Source: Aquipluma nitroreducens (GTDB lineage Bacteria > Bacteroidota > Bacteroidia > Bacteroidales > Prolixibacteraceae). From it: 64,000 bases of DNA. Position 1 is the stretch's first letter. Each line of letters opens with the position of its first letter. A program made the translations under genes and the position numbers. Positions 26,701 to 34,507 of the stretch are shown piece after piece. The DNA is taken from the NCBI RefSeq assembly GCF_009689585.1, contig NZ_AP018694.1, positions 5,323,501-5,387,500 of the forward strand. Direction: 5' to 3'. The notes under the pieces were generated by a model. It was not told the DNA's origin, did no database searches, and saw only the letters and a list, made by a program, of their open reading frames with translations.

Positions 26701-27709
26701 TGGCTCAATGGAAGAAACAGAAGGCTATAAAATTCAAGTTGCTAATAATTGCACCTTGCAGGTAACAGGAAGATCAATCGCAATGCCTTTTGATATTTCA
26801 CTGAAAACAGGTTGGAATATTATTTCATATCCACGTACTGATGTGGTCAATGCAATGAATGTCTTTCAAACCTTGATTGATCAGAATAAATTAGTTAAAG
26901 TTCAGGATGAAGTTGGTAATTCAATCGAGAACTGGGGTCTATTTGGAGGTTGGAAAAATGGTATTGGTAATCTAATTCCTGGTAAAGCCTATAAGGTTAA
27001 AATCAGTGCTGATGCAATACTTACATTTCAAGAGAGCTACCCAAAATCTGCTGTTGTTTTAGCAAAAGCAGAAGAAACAGAATATTATCATTCGTTAGTT
27101 GAAGGAAATGGAACTGATCACATGAACATTAATATCACAGGTCTAAATACTATCGGTATTTCAGTAGGTGATGAAATCGCCGCCTTTGATGGAGAACTTT
27201 GCGTTGCAACTACTAAAATCACGGAAGCAAATGTTTTGAGTGGTTCAGTTAGTTTAGCATCATCTTTTTCAACCAATAACCAAAATCCAGATGGTTTTAA
27301 GGTTGGAGATCAAATTCAAATCTCGACATGGAGTAAACTTAGCGGTGATGAATCAAAAGTCAACACTGAAGTTATTACAGGACAGATGAAATATGAAAAA
27401 AATGCTACTGTGTTAGTCAAGATGAAGTCAGCAACAATTGCAACTGCAATAACTAATTTAAATGATGCTGTAAAAATTGATGTATTTCCAAATCCATGTC
27501 AAGATCAGGTTACTATTCGTTTTTCTAAAATTCCTGAAGTCGATAGCCGAATTGAGATTTCGGATATATCAGGACGAAAACTTATTGCCAAGCCTATTTC
27601 AGGAAATACAGAAGAAATTAATTTAGACTCGTTCACGCCCGGATTATATCTGGTAAAATCGATCTTGGGTAAAAATGAATATGTACAAAAGTTGATCGTT
27701 AATAAATAG
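23798..27709 (+). CDS. Large secreted beta-helix protein with T9SS sorting tail
   Basis: This 1303-residue exported protein starts with a signal peptide (cleavage near SNA-ATYYVS, residue 28). A right-handed parallel beta-helix follows to about residue 465, rich in NNTF/NNI turns and closing with NPKFVSTSDFQLQLGSPAINAG and DIGAYEYG. Next are two Ig-like modules, a fibronectin type III module (about 670-760), and two copies of a HMNIN...DEIAVFSG/DEIAAFDG module separated by two tandem ENWGxFGGW repeats. The C-terminus (VFPNPCQDQV to YVQKLIVNK) is a type A type IX secretion sorting domain. It is probably surface-attached or released and binds or cleaves polysaccharide; no catalytic residues are identified. 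It stands alone with its own terminator. Confidence 0.92.
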   Translation: MKSIYERFAKRTLLSILIIHLFILSNAATYYVSNAGSDSNSGLTSAFPWKTISMVNNKTFNPGDAILFKKGDVFVGRLNVPSSGSAGNPITLGNYGTGANPIINANNVDARCISTSDRNYITIDGIDLKNATDYGISGSNSTHITIQNLTMSNMGTTNAFTTAVTYTGGYTIITNCTITNISAVGIELSGGHNLVTYNDISYTNAAYTGWGAGIHVAAATVADDGTEIAYNTIHDNGGVGLNANCHGIYVDIKVTNCKVHHNTITNSSKGSGIKYAASGSIYNNFISSSRWSGMEVGGKVTSDSSTMVIYNNILTGNRTGILELQQGTGILKISILNNTFYLNNNTTEDAYPEELQVLNNVNGYLIVKNNIFYATTGRYAFDIATQGNATINNNCVYIASGNFIKYNGSGISWATWQGYGFDTNGINANPKFVSTSDFQLQLGSPAINAGVGVGLTTDYAGNSIVGNPDIGAYEYGSTTIDTEKPTITGFAIPVSSISQTISITSFSATDNIGVTGYLLTETSTTPLVGAIGWSSTKPTIYAFSSIGTKTLYAWAKDAAGNVSASKSASVTISAPVASTFTFTGTSSGNVNSPSANFTVTPNNVYTGTITITPSGTGSVGLSAKVLTFSNSSTAQTFSITPTVAGSITLTPTNNGTLTNPTKLIYTANAILPNAPTSVVATAGDASALVTFIAPTNTGGSAITGYTVTSIPAGGVDTNAGSTSLTHSIGGLTNGTSYTFTVKANNSVGSSVASIASNSITPKVADVITKQGDIVPSHFKTVWEGLNGLNHMNINVVSATLEDVPLSVDDEIAVFSGSKCVGTTKLTKTIVSSDNTTFLSILASQDDGSGNGFSDNDTIVFKIWDSKTQSELQVNGVVYRSDVSTWKTNGKYSPAATAVVEIASYNVITQSIELLKGYNMISTYVSVQNPNVSAVTKSLQDQGSLIKMQDETGNSLENWGDFGGWINQLGSMEETEGYKIQVANNCTLQVTGRSIAMPFDISLKTGWNIISYPRTDVVNAMNVFQTLIDQNKLVKVQDEVGNSIENWGLFGGWKNGIGNLIPGKAYKVKISADAILTFQESYPKSAVVLAKAEETEYYHSLVEGNGTDHMNINITGLNTIGISVGDEIAAFDGELCVATTKITEANVLSGSVSLASSFSTNNQNPDGFKVGDQIQISTWSKLSGDESKVNTEVITGQMKYEKNATVLVKMKSATIATAITNLNDAVKIDVFPNPCQDQVTIRFSKIPEVDSRIEISDISGRKLIAKPISGNTEEINLDSFTPGLYLVKSILGKNEYVQKLIVNK

Positions 27710-27725
27710 TTTTGGTTCGATTTGG

Positions 27726-27758
27726 AATCCCCGGTTCGTTAATGTTCCGGGGATTTTT
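27726..27758 (+). terminator. Terminator of the beta-helix gene
   Basis: aatccccgg / ccggggatt stem with a 12-base loop followed by a T run, 17 bases after the stop codon. Confidence 0.85.
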
Positions 27759-27901
27759 ATGAGTACAATCATCGTCATTGCCTGCCTAAGGCAGCTTACG
27801 TGTACCTGCTTTACCCCTTCTATGTTGTAATCCAAATTCTTTGAGCATTATTTTTTCTGACTATTTTTTTCTGTTTTTCAAATCGCTTGGTCCCAATAGA
27901 T

Positions 27902-28061
27902 TATCTTTGCTTTTAGTAAAGAGGAAGGGGACACAGGCTCTGCTGGGGAGCAACCTGTCAGCAATACTCTTTACGGATACACTGTATAAGGGAAGGTTTT
28001 CGAACCTTCCTTTTACTTATACAGGAATCCAGATATGGCTAAGAAAAACCCAATGTTTTAA
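27902..28061 (+). ncRNA. Structured leader or small RNA candidate with Bacteroidota promoter
   Basis: TATCTTTG at 27902-27909 fits the Bacteroidota -7 element TAnnTTTG. From about 27916 the sequence folds into nested stems: GTAAAGAG pairs with CTCTTTAC (27916-27923 / 27967-27974) enclosing ACAGG/CCTGT and GCTC/GAGC; then CTGTATAAG pairs with CTTATACAG (27982-27990 / 28016-28024) enclosing GGAAGGTT-TTCG-AACCTTCC. An AGGAA ribosome-binding site and a nine-codon frame (ATG 28035, MAKKNPMF, TAA 28059) follow. It may be a riboswitch-type leader whose gene was truncated, or a stand-alone RNA. No known class was recognised. The rest of the gap from 27759 shows only a small ctgcctaaggcag palindrome. 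Confidence 0.5.
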
Positions 28062-28074
28062 GTTTTAAGCCGAT

Positions 28075-29440
28075 GGACGATAAACATCTCATAAAAACAA
28101 CCTTCTATCAGTAGACAAATTAATGCTACATTTCCCTGTTTCAGTTTTTACAAGTAAAGAGCCGCATTCTCGTTAAGCAGACTAAGCTGCAAGGGGCAGT
28201 TAGCGGTCACTTTGATATACTGATTGTTTTTAAGGATTCATTTGACAACTCCCGGAACATATTCCACTTTGTTTTTGAGTACATAATACATTCGGTTCAA
28301 TACTTTTCTTGCAATTCTGACAATCGCTTTGTTTGGGTCCATTCTCTTGATATAACTATGATAGCTCATCGTCAGGGCAGGATCAAACCTTGCGGCAAAC
28401 CAGGAACTCTCAATTAATGATCTTCTGAGAGTATTATGTCCCCGAAACGTCATTTCCCCGTTATTGGCTTTTTCCCCGGAAGAGTGATAATTGGGAACCA
28501 GTCCTACAAACCCGGCAAAATGATCAGTGTTTTCAAACCGTTCAATATTTTCGATCTCTGTCAAGAACGTGATGGCAGTTATTAGCCCAATTCCAGGTAT
28601 AGTTCGCAGCAAAGCGATATTTCCAGCATATCTTTCACTGCGCGACAATAACCTGATCTCTCTAAGCACTTCCAGCAATAGTTTCCGTTGTTGTTCGGCC
28701 TCTTGCACCAATATTTTTAACGCCTGTGTCCCGGATCCGTGTTGCAATGAAACTTCACCGAGCCATTTCATAAATCTCTTTGACCAATGGGACCCAGATT
28801 TTTCAAATTCCGGTGGATAATCGATTCCATAGAAGTACAGAAACGATTTAATCCGTTGCTTGAACCGAACCATGTCTTTGACCAAAGTTGCCCGCATACG
28901 AACCAAGGACCTGTCTTCCAACGTTGATGAACTTGGAATGTATATAGACTTTAAATCACCTGAACGTAATGACCGTGCTAGTTTTCGGCTGTCAGTCGGG
29001 TCATCTTTCTGCAATTGCTCCTTCTGTGAGGTCGGAACATCTGCCGGGTTGATAACGACATTGTTTATTCCCATTTCCTTTAACCTGTAATGAGTCCAAA
29101 AACCACTAAAACCAGCTTCATATACCGAATTGTAATTGCCACCGGGAAAATTACGCTTCAGGTAGTTGCACAATATTACTGCACTGGCAGGCTGGGTGAA
29201 TGTTTTATGTAACAGCTCTTCTGTTAAAATTGTCACTGTCCAGCTTTTCAGGTGAACATCAATCCCGACAAAAAAATTTTGTCCTTTAAAATCTAATTCC
29301 GTCTTTTGTGTTTGCATAAGTCTTTGAGTTTTATTAGTTAATAGCGTAACTAAAAATAATACTCTTTTGACTTATGCTACTTTAGCAAAATCGTATATTA
29401 CAAACATAGGGACTCGTTTGTAAAGAGACGATTGTTTATA
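28075..29440 (-). mobile_element. IS110-family element, ends approximate
   Basis: A complete IS110/IS1111-type recombinase gene with about 160 bases of noncoding DNA downstream and about 120 upstream. Ends are placed provisionally by a weak subterminal similarity (gataaacatctc near 28080; tataaacaatcgtctc inverted near 29420-29435). The downstream noncoding part, 28080-28237, contains on the minus strand a CCGCTAA...GCGG stem with an inner GCAG-CTTAGT-CTGC hairpin and is where a guide (bridge/seek) RNA would be expected in the IS1111 subgroup. No simple target duplication was found, as usual for this family. Confidence 0.45.
28238..29317 (-). CDS. IS110/IS1111 family transposase (DEDD recombinase)
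   Basis: This is a 359-residue DEDD recombinase with an N-terminal RuvC-like domain: Asp in VGIDVHLKSW, Glu in VYEAGFSGFW and Asp pair in KDDPTDSRKLAR. The C-terminal Tnp20-like domain holds LLRTIPGIGLITAITFLTEI and GLVPNYHSSGEKANNGE with the serine block. The frame is intact. Family members move as circles and choose targets with a structured guide RNA from a noncoding end of the element. Confidence 0.93.
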   Translation of the reverse strand: MQTQKTELDFKGQNFFVGIDVHLKSWTVTILTEELLHKTFTQPASAVILCNYLKRNFPGGNYNSVYEAGFSGFWTHYRLKEMGINNVVINPADVPTSQKEQLQKDDPTDSRKLARSLRSGDLKSIYIPSSSTLEDRSLVRMRATLVKDMVRFKQRIKSFLYFYGIDYPPEFEKSGSHWSKRFMKWLGEVSLQHGSGTQALKILVQEAEQQRKLLLEVLREIRLLSRSERYAGNIALLRTIPGIGLITAITFLTEIENIERFENTDHFAGFVGLVPNYHSSGEKANNGEMTFRGHNTLRRSLIESSWFAARFDPALTMSYHSYIKRMDPNKAIVRIARKVLNRMYYVLKNKVEYVPGVVK

Positions 29441-29735
29441 AGTTTTTAACTCATTTTTAATTCATTTCTGAAAGAATTTGGTTGTAGTAATGACGTCCTC
29501 ATCCCCAACCCCTGCCCGACAGGTCAGATTCTCCAGATTCGACAAGCTCATCAAACATGGAGAAGTTTACTATTCCGCACCAAAACTACTCGTGCCGATT
29601 TATCCTGAACATCCTGGAAAATAATATGACAGACCAGTCGGAAACAAAGCAGAAAAAACTACTTCTTTCTCATGAAATCTCAGGGAACCAGCAAACAACA
29701 ATTAGTTTTTTAATAATTGAAATTTCCATTTGAAA
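29441..29735. other. Intergenic stretch right of the IS110 element
   Basis: About 300 bases. A CCCCAACCCCTGCCCGACAG segment near 29502 is GC-rich against the background and recalls the REP-like repeats at 16926-17022, but no partner arm is clear. No gene seen. Confidence 0.35.
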
Positions 29736-30422
29736 TTATTGAAAAATGTAATGAAATACTCCACTAATTAAATCACGACTCGCCTCGAATAATGTGGCTA
29801 TTTGATAACTGAGAATAAAAAAACAAGCATAAAATATACCTGGAAATTTGAGGGAAAGCGCTAATGTTTTCTCTGAAAATATTTTAAATATTTTTAAAAC
29901 AGAAATTCCCCAAATTATAAAGATTCCGATTGCAGCACCAGCTAATATATCTGTAGGATAATGAAACCCTAAATAAATTCTGGGAAAACAGATAATGAAA
30001 AAAACATATGCATATGAAATTATACCCCACTTTTTAGAAACAAGAAAAATTCCAGTTGCTAGTGAGAAGAAAAGAACGGCATGATCACTTGGAAAGGAAC
30101 TCCATGTGGCTAGGTCAGATAATGGAGCTATTTGAAAAGTGAAATCGAATTCTGGATTAAGCATAGGCCTAGCTCTAAAAGGAAATAATTTAGCCAAACC
30201 TCGACCAACAACTATTGCAATAATGCAACCATATAAAGTAATAATAATTTTTGCACGGCTATGTGAGTTTTTACTTTTCTCGTTAAACCAAAGATACCAA
30301 AGGACTGCTACAATCGCTCCTCCCTTTACAAGGTTATTACTTACTATTAGTAACACAATTTTCGTAAAAAAAAATGTACTATGACCTAGTGCATTTAGCA
30401 TATTAATAATAATACCATCCAT
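29736..30422 (-). CDS. PAP2-family membrane phosphatase of the polysaccharide locus
   Basis: This 228-residue membrane protein has the PAP2 triad KLFPFRARP, SSFPSDHAV and PRIYLGFHYPTD, with about six helices. It probably dephosphorylates undecaprenyl pyrophosphate released during polymerisation, recycling the lipid carrier. It lies at the downstream end of the exopolysaccharide locus, separated from wecG by a transposase relic, so membership of that operon is inferred. It differs from the PAP2 gene at the left edge in length and motifs. Confidence 0.9.
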   Translation of the reverse strand: MDGIIINMLNALGHSTFFFTKIVLLIVSNNLVKGGAIVAVLWYLWFNEKSKNSHSRAKIIITLYGCIIAIVVGRGLAKLFPFRARPMLNPEFDFTFQIAPLSDLATWSSFPSDHAVLFFSLATGIFLVSKKWGIISYAYVFFIICFPRIYLGFHYPTDILAGAAIGIFIIWGISVLKIFKIFSEKTLALSLKFPGIFYACFFILSYQIATLFEASRDLISGVFHYIFQ

Positions 30423-30586
30423 AATTTTTCTATTTTTTTCGATAGATTACCTTAATGTTAACTAGTAAGCCCTTAAAAACGAGCGAAGGTGTTGATTGTT
30501 AACAGCATTTTGTTTATTTCGCACCTATCGGATATGATTTTATTTGCAGGATTTTTTGCAATTTAGTAGATAACCTTGCAGAAATA

Positions 30587-31189
30587 TGATTGGGAAAAAC
30601 AAGCAAAACGGACAAATGAGTTTTTTATATCAAGCTCTACAAGATCAGCTTAATCCCAAGCATCCACTTTATAAACTTCCAATACGATCAACTGGAAATC
30701 AATTGAGGATGATTTTTCGGGGTATTACATTGATTTTGGTCGTCCGGCCAGACCAATTCGATTGATGGTATCACTTGTGATATTAAAACAATTGGATTAT
30801 CTGAGTGACGAATCTATTGTTTCGAAGTGGGTGGAAAATCCGTATTACCAATATTTTAGTGGCGAAACACATTTTCAATGGACAATGCCCTGTGATCCGA
30901 GCGATCTTGTTCATTTTCGTAACCGGATAGGCTCAGGGCGGCAATTGAACCAATCTTCTCACATGCCAAACATGATCATCGCATGGCAAGGAACTTCCTA
31001 AAAGGATTTGCAGGAGACCAGATCAATGCCCTGATGTCCGCTTCTGTATTTAACTTTCGTAGATGTATGCGAAAAGTTAAACTTTTGCTCAAATTCTTGC
31101 CCGATTGGGTAATTTATAGGCTAATGAGAGCCGAACCATACTGTTTTATCGTGACGAAATTAAAAACAATGAATCTGGCTTTTAATTAA
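30587..31189 (+). pseudogene. Relic of an IS5/IS1182-type transposase
   Basis: A start MIGKNKQNGQMSFLYQAL is followed by a frameshift near 30680, then DDFSGYYIDFGRPARPIRLMVSL and QWTMPCDPSDLVHFRNRIG in another frame. After a large internal deletion the C-terminal NFLKGFAGDQINALM appears in a third frame. This order matches the N- and C-terminal parts of IS5-type transposases of Bacteroidota, with the catalytic centre lost. It cannot be active. It separates wecG from the PAP2 gene. Confidence 0.85.
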
Positions 31190-31338
31190 CGACATGAATT
31201 AATGAGCAAAAGACAACTGAGAATATTTTAAAATGACTTTTTAAGGATTGACTAACTATAAATTTTGTAATGAAAGTAGCTTTTCCAACTTTTTGTTAAC
31301 GATGACGGTATGAAATGTTGGGGAGTATTATAAATAAT

Positions 31339-32073
31339 TCAACCTTTTACTTTCTCTTTTAATACTGCCCATGTAAATTTCGAATTACCAACCAGATAGC
31401 GATACCACATTCTTCTGGGTTCCTGAATAAACCGATAGAACCATTCTAAACCAATATTTTGCATCCAATAGGGAGCTCTTTTTGTGAAACCTGCAATGAC
31501 ATCAAAAGTACCTCCAACTCCCATGGTAAAGTTGACATTTGAAAGTACATCACGGTATTCATACAAAAAATTTTCTTTTCTCGGAGACGTAATGGCAACA
31601 AAAAGCAATTGCGCTCCACTATCAGCTATTTGCCTTGCAACTTCAGGTTCTTCATTTTTAGTAAAATATCCATTACGGTAACCTGCAATTAATCTCGATC
31701 CGTATTTTTCAGTATAAATAGTTACAACTTTTTTAATCACTTCTTCTTTTGCTCCAAAGAAAAAACATTTATAGCCTTTCTCGTAAGACAAATGAACAAG
31801 CTGTTGCATCAAATCAATACCGGCAACTCTTTCAGGTATTTTCTTGCCAAGAAAACGTGCAGCCCAAACAATGCTCTGACCATCGGCATTAATCACATCG
31901 CAAGACACTACACTTTCGAACAATTTTTTATCTTTTTGCATGGAGACAACTTTTCCTGCATTGATGACGACATGGTTAATCTTTTTATTTTGACTAATCG
32001 TTTCATCAACCAGAGAAACAGTTTCCGACATAGTAATAGCGTCAACAGGAATGCCTAAAAAGTCAATTTTCAT
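31339..32073 (-). CDS. wecG: WecG/TagA/CpsF family glycosyltransferase
   Basis: This 244-residue GT26 enzyme has the typical NADGQSIVWAARFLGKKIPERVAG motif, CFFFGAKEEV and the C-terminal GLEWFYRFIQEPRRMWYRYL. The family adds ManNAc or ManNAcA to a lipid-linked GlcNAc acceptor on the cytoplasmic membrane face. WecB is encoded 3 bases upstream and a nucleotide-sugar dehydrogenase at 52591-53901, so UDP-ManNAcA is a likely donor. It is the last glycosyltransferase gene of the locus. Confidence 0.92.
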   Translation of the reverse strand: MKIDFLGIPVDAITMSETVSLVDETISQNKKINHVVINAGKVVSMQKDKKLFESVVSCDVINADGQSIVWAARFLGKKIPERVAGIDLMQQLVHLSYEKGYKCFFFGAKEEVIKKVVTIYTEKYGSRLIAGYRNGYFTKNEEPEVARQIADSGAQLLFVAITSPRKENFLYEYRDVLSNVNFTMGVGGTFDVIAGFTKRAPYWMQNIGLEWFYRFIQEPRRMWYRYLVGNSKFTWAVLKEKVKG

Positions 32074-32076
32074 ACG

Positions 32077-33243
32077 CTAAATTGTTTTAGATTCATTCAT
32101 CTCCACCAATTTTTTAACGATTCGTTCGGCTGTGTGACCATCCCATAATTCCGGTCTTGAGGGATATCTGTTTAGTTTAAGTGTGTGAAAATACTCTTCT
32201 CGAATTCTTTCAATATTGTTTCCAACAAGGACACTTGCTCCGCCATGTTTTCTCAACGTTATAGGCCTTTCTGTATTCCAGCGCAAAGTCAGGCAAGGAG
32301 TTCCCAATACACAGCATTCTTCCTGAAGTCCACCCGAATCAGTTAGCATGATATTCGCGCCCATATTCAGACGGAGCATTTCATGATATCCCAATGGCTC
32401 TAAAAGAATGAGTGAGGGATGATTTTTTACTTTATCCCACAAATCATAAAATAATAATTGTTTTCGCGCTCGGGGGTGAATTGGCCAAATTAGAATATGA
32501 TTCTTTGTAACTTGATTTGTCAGAAAATTTACTATTGGGACAAATGTTTTTTCTGAATCAACATTCGATGGACGGTGAAGGGTCATCAATGCGAATTCTC
32601 CGTCATTTGGTATTTTAGGTGAGAAAATGGTTTCAGGAATCAGATTACTTTGTATAATTTTCTCTATAGTTAGCTTTTGAGCCTTGCCTTTGTTGGCTTC
32701 AAGAGTATCAATCATGATGTTTCCAACAAAATGTATTTTTGCTTCCGGAGTCCCTTCATTTCTGAGATTTTCCGAAGATAATTTATCCGGAGTAAGCAAA
32801 AGATCTGATAGCCGGTCTGTGACCAAGCGATTTATCTCCTCTGGCATAGTCATATCACCTGAACGGAGGCCTGCTTCAATGTGACATACCTTAAAATTAA
32901 GTCTTTTAGCAATTACAGAACATGATAAAGTGGCATTCACATCACCGACAACTATTACCCAATCCGGTTTATGTTTAACCAATACCTTTTCAAATGCAAT
33001 CATAGTGTATCCCAATTGCTCAGCATCGCTGCCAGAGCCAATTTCAAGATTTATATCCGGGTTTGGAATACCGAGCTCCTTAAAAAATGCTTCTGACATT
33101 CTAACATCATAATGTTGACCTGTATGTACCAAAATATGTTGTATGGAGACTTGATTTGTCAAATTATACATTTCTATTGCTCTAATAAAAGGGGCGATTT
33201 TCATGAAATTTGGGCGGGCACCCACAACTGATAGAATCTTCAT
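32077..33243 (-). CDS. wecB: UDP-N-acetylglucosamine 2-epimerase (non-hydrolysing)
   Basis: This 388-residue GT-B-fold enzyme shows GARPNFMKIAPF, HTGQHYDVRMS, HIEAGLRSGDMTMPEEINR and TDSGGLQEECCVLGTPCLTLR. It interconverts UDP-GlcNAc and UDP-ManNAc in the cytoplasm. Together with the dehydrogenase at 52591-53901 it should supply UDP-ManNAcA for WecG, whose gene follows 3 bases later. Length and motifs are complete. Confidence 0.95.
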   Translation of the reverse strand: MKILSVVGARPNFMKIAPFIRAIEMYNLTNQVSIQHILVHTGQHYDVRMSEAFFKELGIPNPDINLEIGSGSDAEQLGYTMIAFEKVLVKHKPDWVIVVGDVNATLSCSVIAKRLNFKVCHIEAGLRSGDMTMPEEINRLVTDRLSDLLLTPDKLSSENLRNEGTPEAKIHFVGNIMIDTLEANKGKAQKLTIEKIIQSNLIPETIFSPKIPNDGEFALMTLHRPSNVDSEKTFVPIVNFLTNQVTKNHILIWPIHPRARKQLLFYDLWDKVKNHPSLILLEPLGYHEMLRLNMGANIMLTDSGGLQEECCVLGTPCLTLRWNTERPITLRKHGGASVLVGNNIERIREEYFHTLKLNRYPSRPELWDGHTAERIVKKLVEMNESKTI

Positions 33244-33329
33244 AGCTTTATTTAAGTTTAATAAATATGTATGTGTATTTATAATTAAGTGTTTGATAAT
33301 GAAATTATTTATCGAGTCAATAACCTCTG

Positions 33330-34502
33330 CTAATGATTGTCGGTCAGTAATAAATATTCACTCAAAGCATAAAACATCCATGCCTGTGCCCAACGCATAT
33401 AAGGAATTCTGGAAGGAAAATATTTATTTGCCTGATAAAAAAAATACCCTTTATCCGATTGCATATTTTCAAGCGTCCATGAAATAATATTTTTTGCAAG
33501 ACTTTTGTATTCCTGAAACTTTCCAAGTTTGGATAATGTGATTATCACCTGAGCAGGTGCATGAATATCTATGGGGTAAATAGAATTATTGTAATATTTG
33601 GATATTCCTTCATGTGTAAAAAATGTTTTAATGTAATAATCAAAACCTATATTTAAATGATCTTTAAAATTATTATCACCAGAGTACTTCATGTAATCTG
33701 ATATACATTCCAGATTGTATCCGGTATGGAAGTTATCTATCCATTGATGAAAACCTAATGTTCCATAACTCCAGGAACCATCATTTTTTTGGTAATCGCA
33801 ACAAAATATTACCGATTTCTTTGCAGATTCCAACAATTCATTTTCGTGAGTAAAACTATAAACTCTGGATAAGAGTCGACTGCCAAGCAAAGAAGCGTTA
33901 AAAACGACGGTTTTATCTAATGGGGAATAGGAAAATGCGAAATTTCCTTTTTCATCATAAGTTCGGTTTAGATCTTTAATAATAAAATCGCAGGCGCTTC
34001 GAGCTATATCAAGCAATTGTTCCTCTCCATTAATTTCAAAAGCATCGAGCAACGCATTGCTGATAAAAGTTGTCGCAACTATTGTTGGCGTGTTTTTAGG
34101 TTGAAAAAAAGCTTTTGCCTGCCAGTCAAAGTTGTACCCCCAACAAGTTCCAGAATATCCCCTTGATTGACAAAGCTTTAATTCTTCAATAAAAAAAAGA
34201 ATTTGGGTTAGATTTTCCTGGTTGGGTTTTTTTTTATACAAATTGCAATAGGCCGATAGAAACAGACCAAGTGCCTTAGGATTGTATTCTTTCTTTATTC
34301 CTGCAATTTTTCTGAAATTAACAGGTGACCGTTTGAAAAATTGAATCCAAGCCAGTTTGAAAATTCTGCTTTTTCTAAATAGTGGAATGATGTCAAAAAA
34401 ACGACTGTTTAATCCATCATATGGATCATAACCTTTAAAGGCTTCGGATTTGCAATATTCTTCTAATTTGTCAAACCTTTCCTTGATCATTTTGTCTTCC
34501 AT
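33330..34502 (-). CDS. Alpha/alpha-toroid (six-hairpin glycosidase-like) protein
   Basis: This 390-residue protein is built of repeated helical hairpins with aromatic-rich loops (SGTCWGYNFDWQ, NDGSWSYGTLGFHQWIDNFHTGYNLE, YPIDIHAPAQ, IPYMRWAQAWMF). This is the pattern of six-hairpin glycosidases, polysaccharide lyases and glucuronyl epimerases. No signal peptide is present, so it may act on a cytoplasmic lipid-linked or nucleotide-linked sugar. The gene starts 5 bases after the bi-domain oxidoreductase, and the two probably act in one step of sugar modification. The exact reaction is unknown. Confidence 0.75.
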   Translation of the reverse strand: MEDKMIKERFDKLEEYCKSEAFKGYDPYDGLNSRFFDIIPLFRKSRIFKLAWIQFFKRSPVNFRKIAGIKKEYNPKALGLFLSAYCNLYKKKPNQENLTQILFFIEELKLCQSRGYSGTCWGYNFDWQAKAFFQPKNTPTIVATTFISNALLDAFEINGEEQLLDIARSACDFIIKDLNRTYDEKGNFAFSYSPLDKTVVFNASLLGSRLLSRVYSFTHENELLESAKKSVIFCCDYQKNDGSWSYGTLGFHQWIDNFHTGYNLECISDYMKYSGDNNFKDHLNIGFDYYIKTFFTHEGISKYYNNSIYPIDIHAPAQVIITLSKLGKFQEYKSLAKNIISWTLENMQSDKGYFFYQANKYFPSRIPYMRWAQAWMFYALSEYLLLTDNH

Positions 34503-34507
34503 CCAAA

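Noticed and set aside
27841-28068. 75-codon plus-strand frame
   Set aside because: It crosses the predicted RNA stems in a phase with no protein-like pattern; the stems explain the sequence better.
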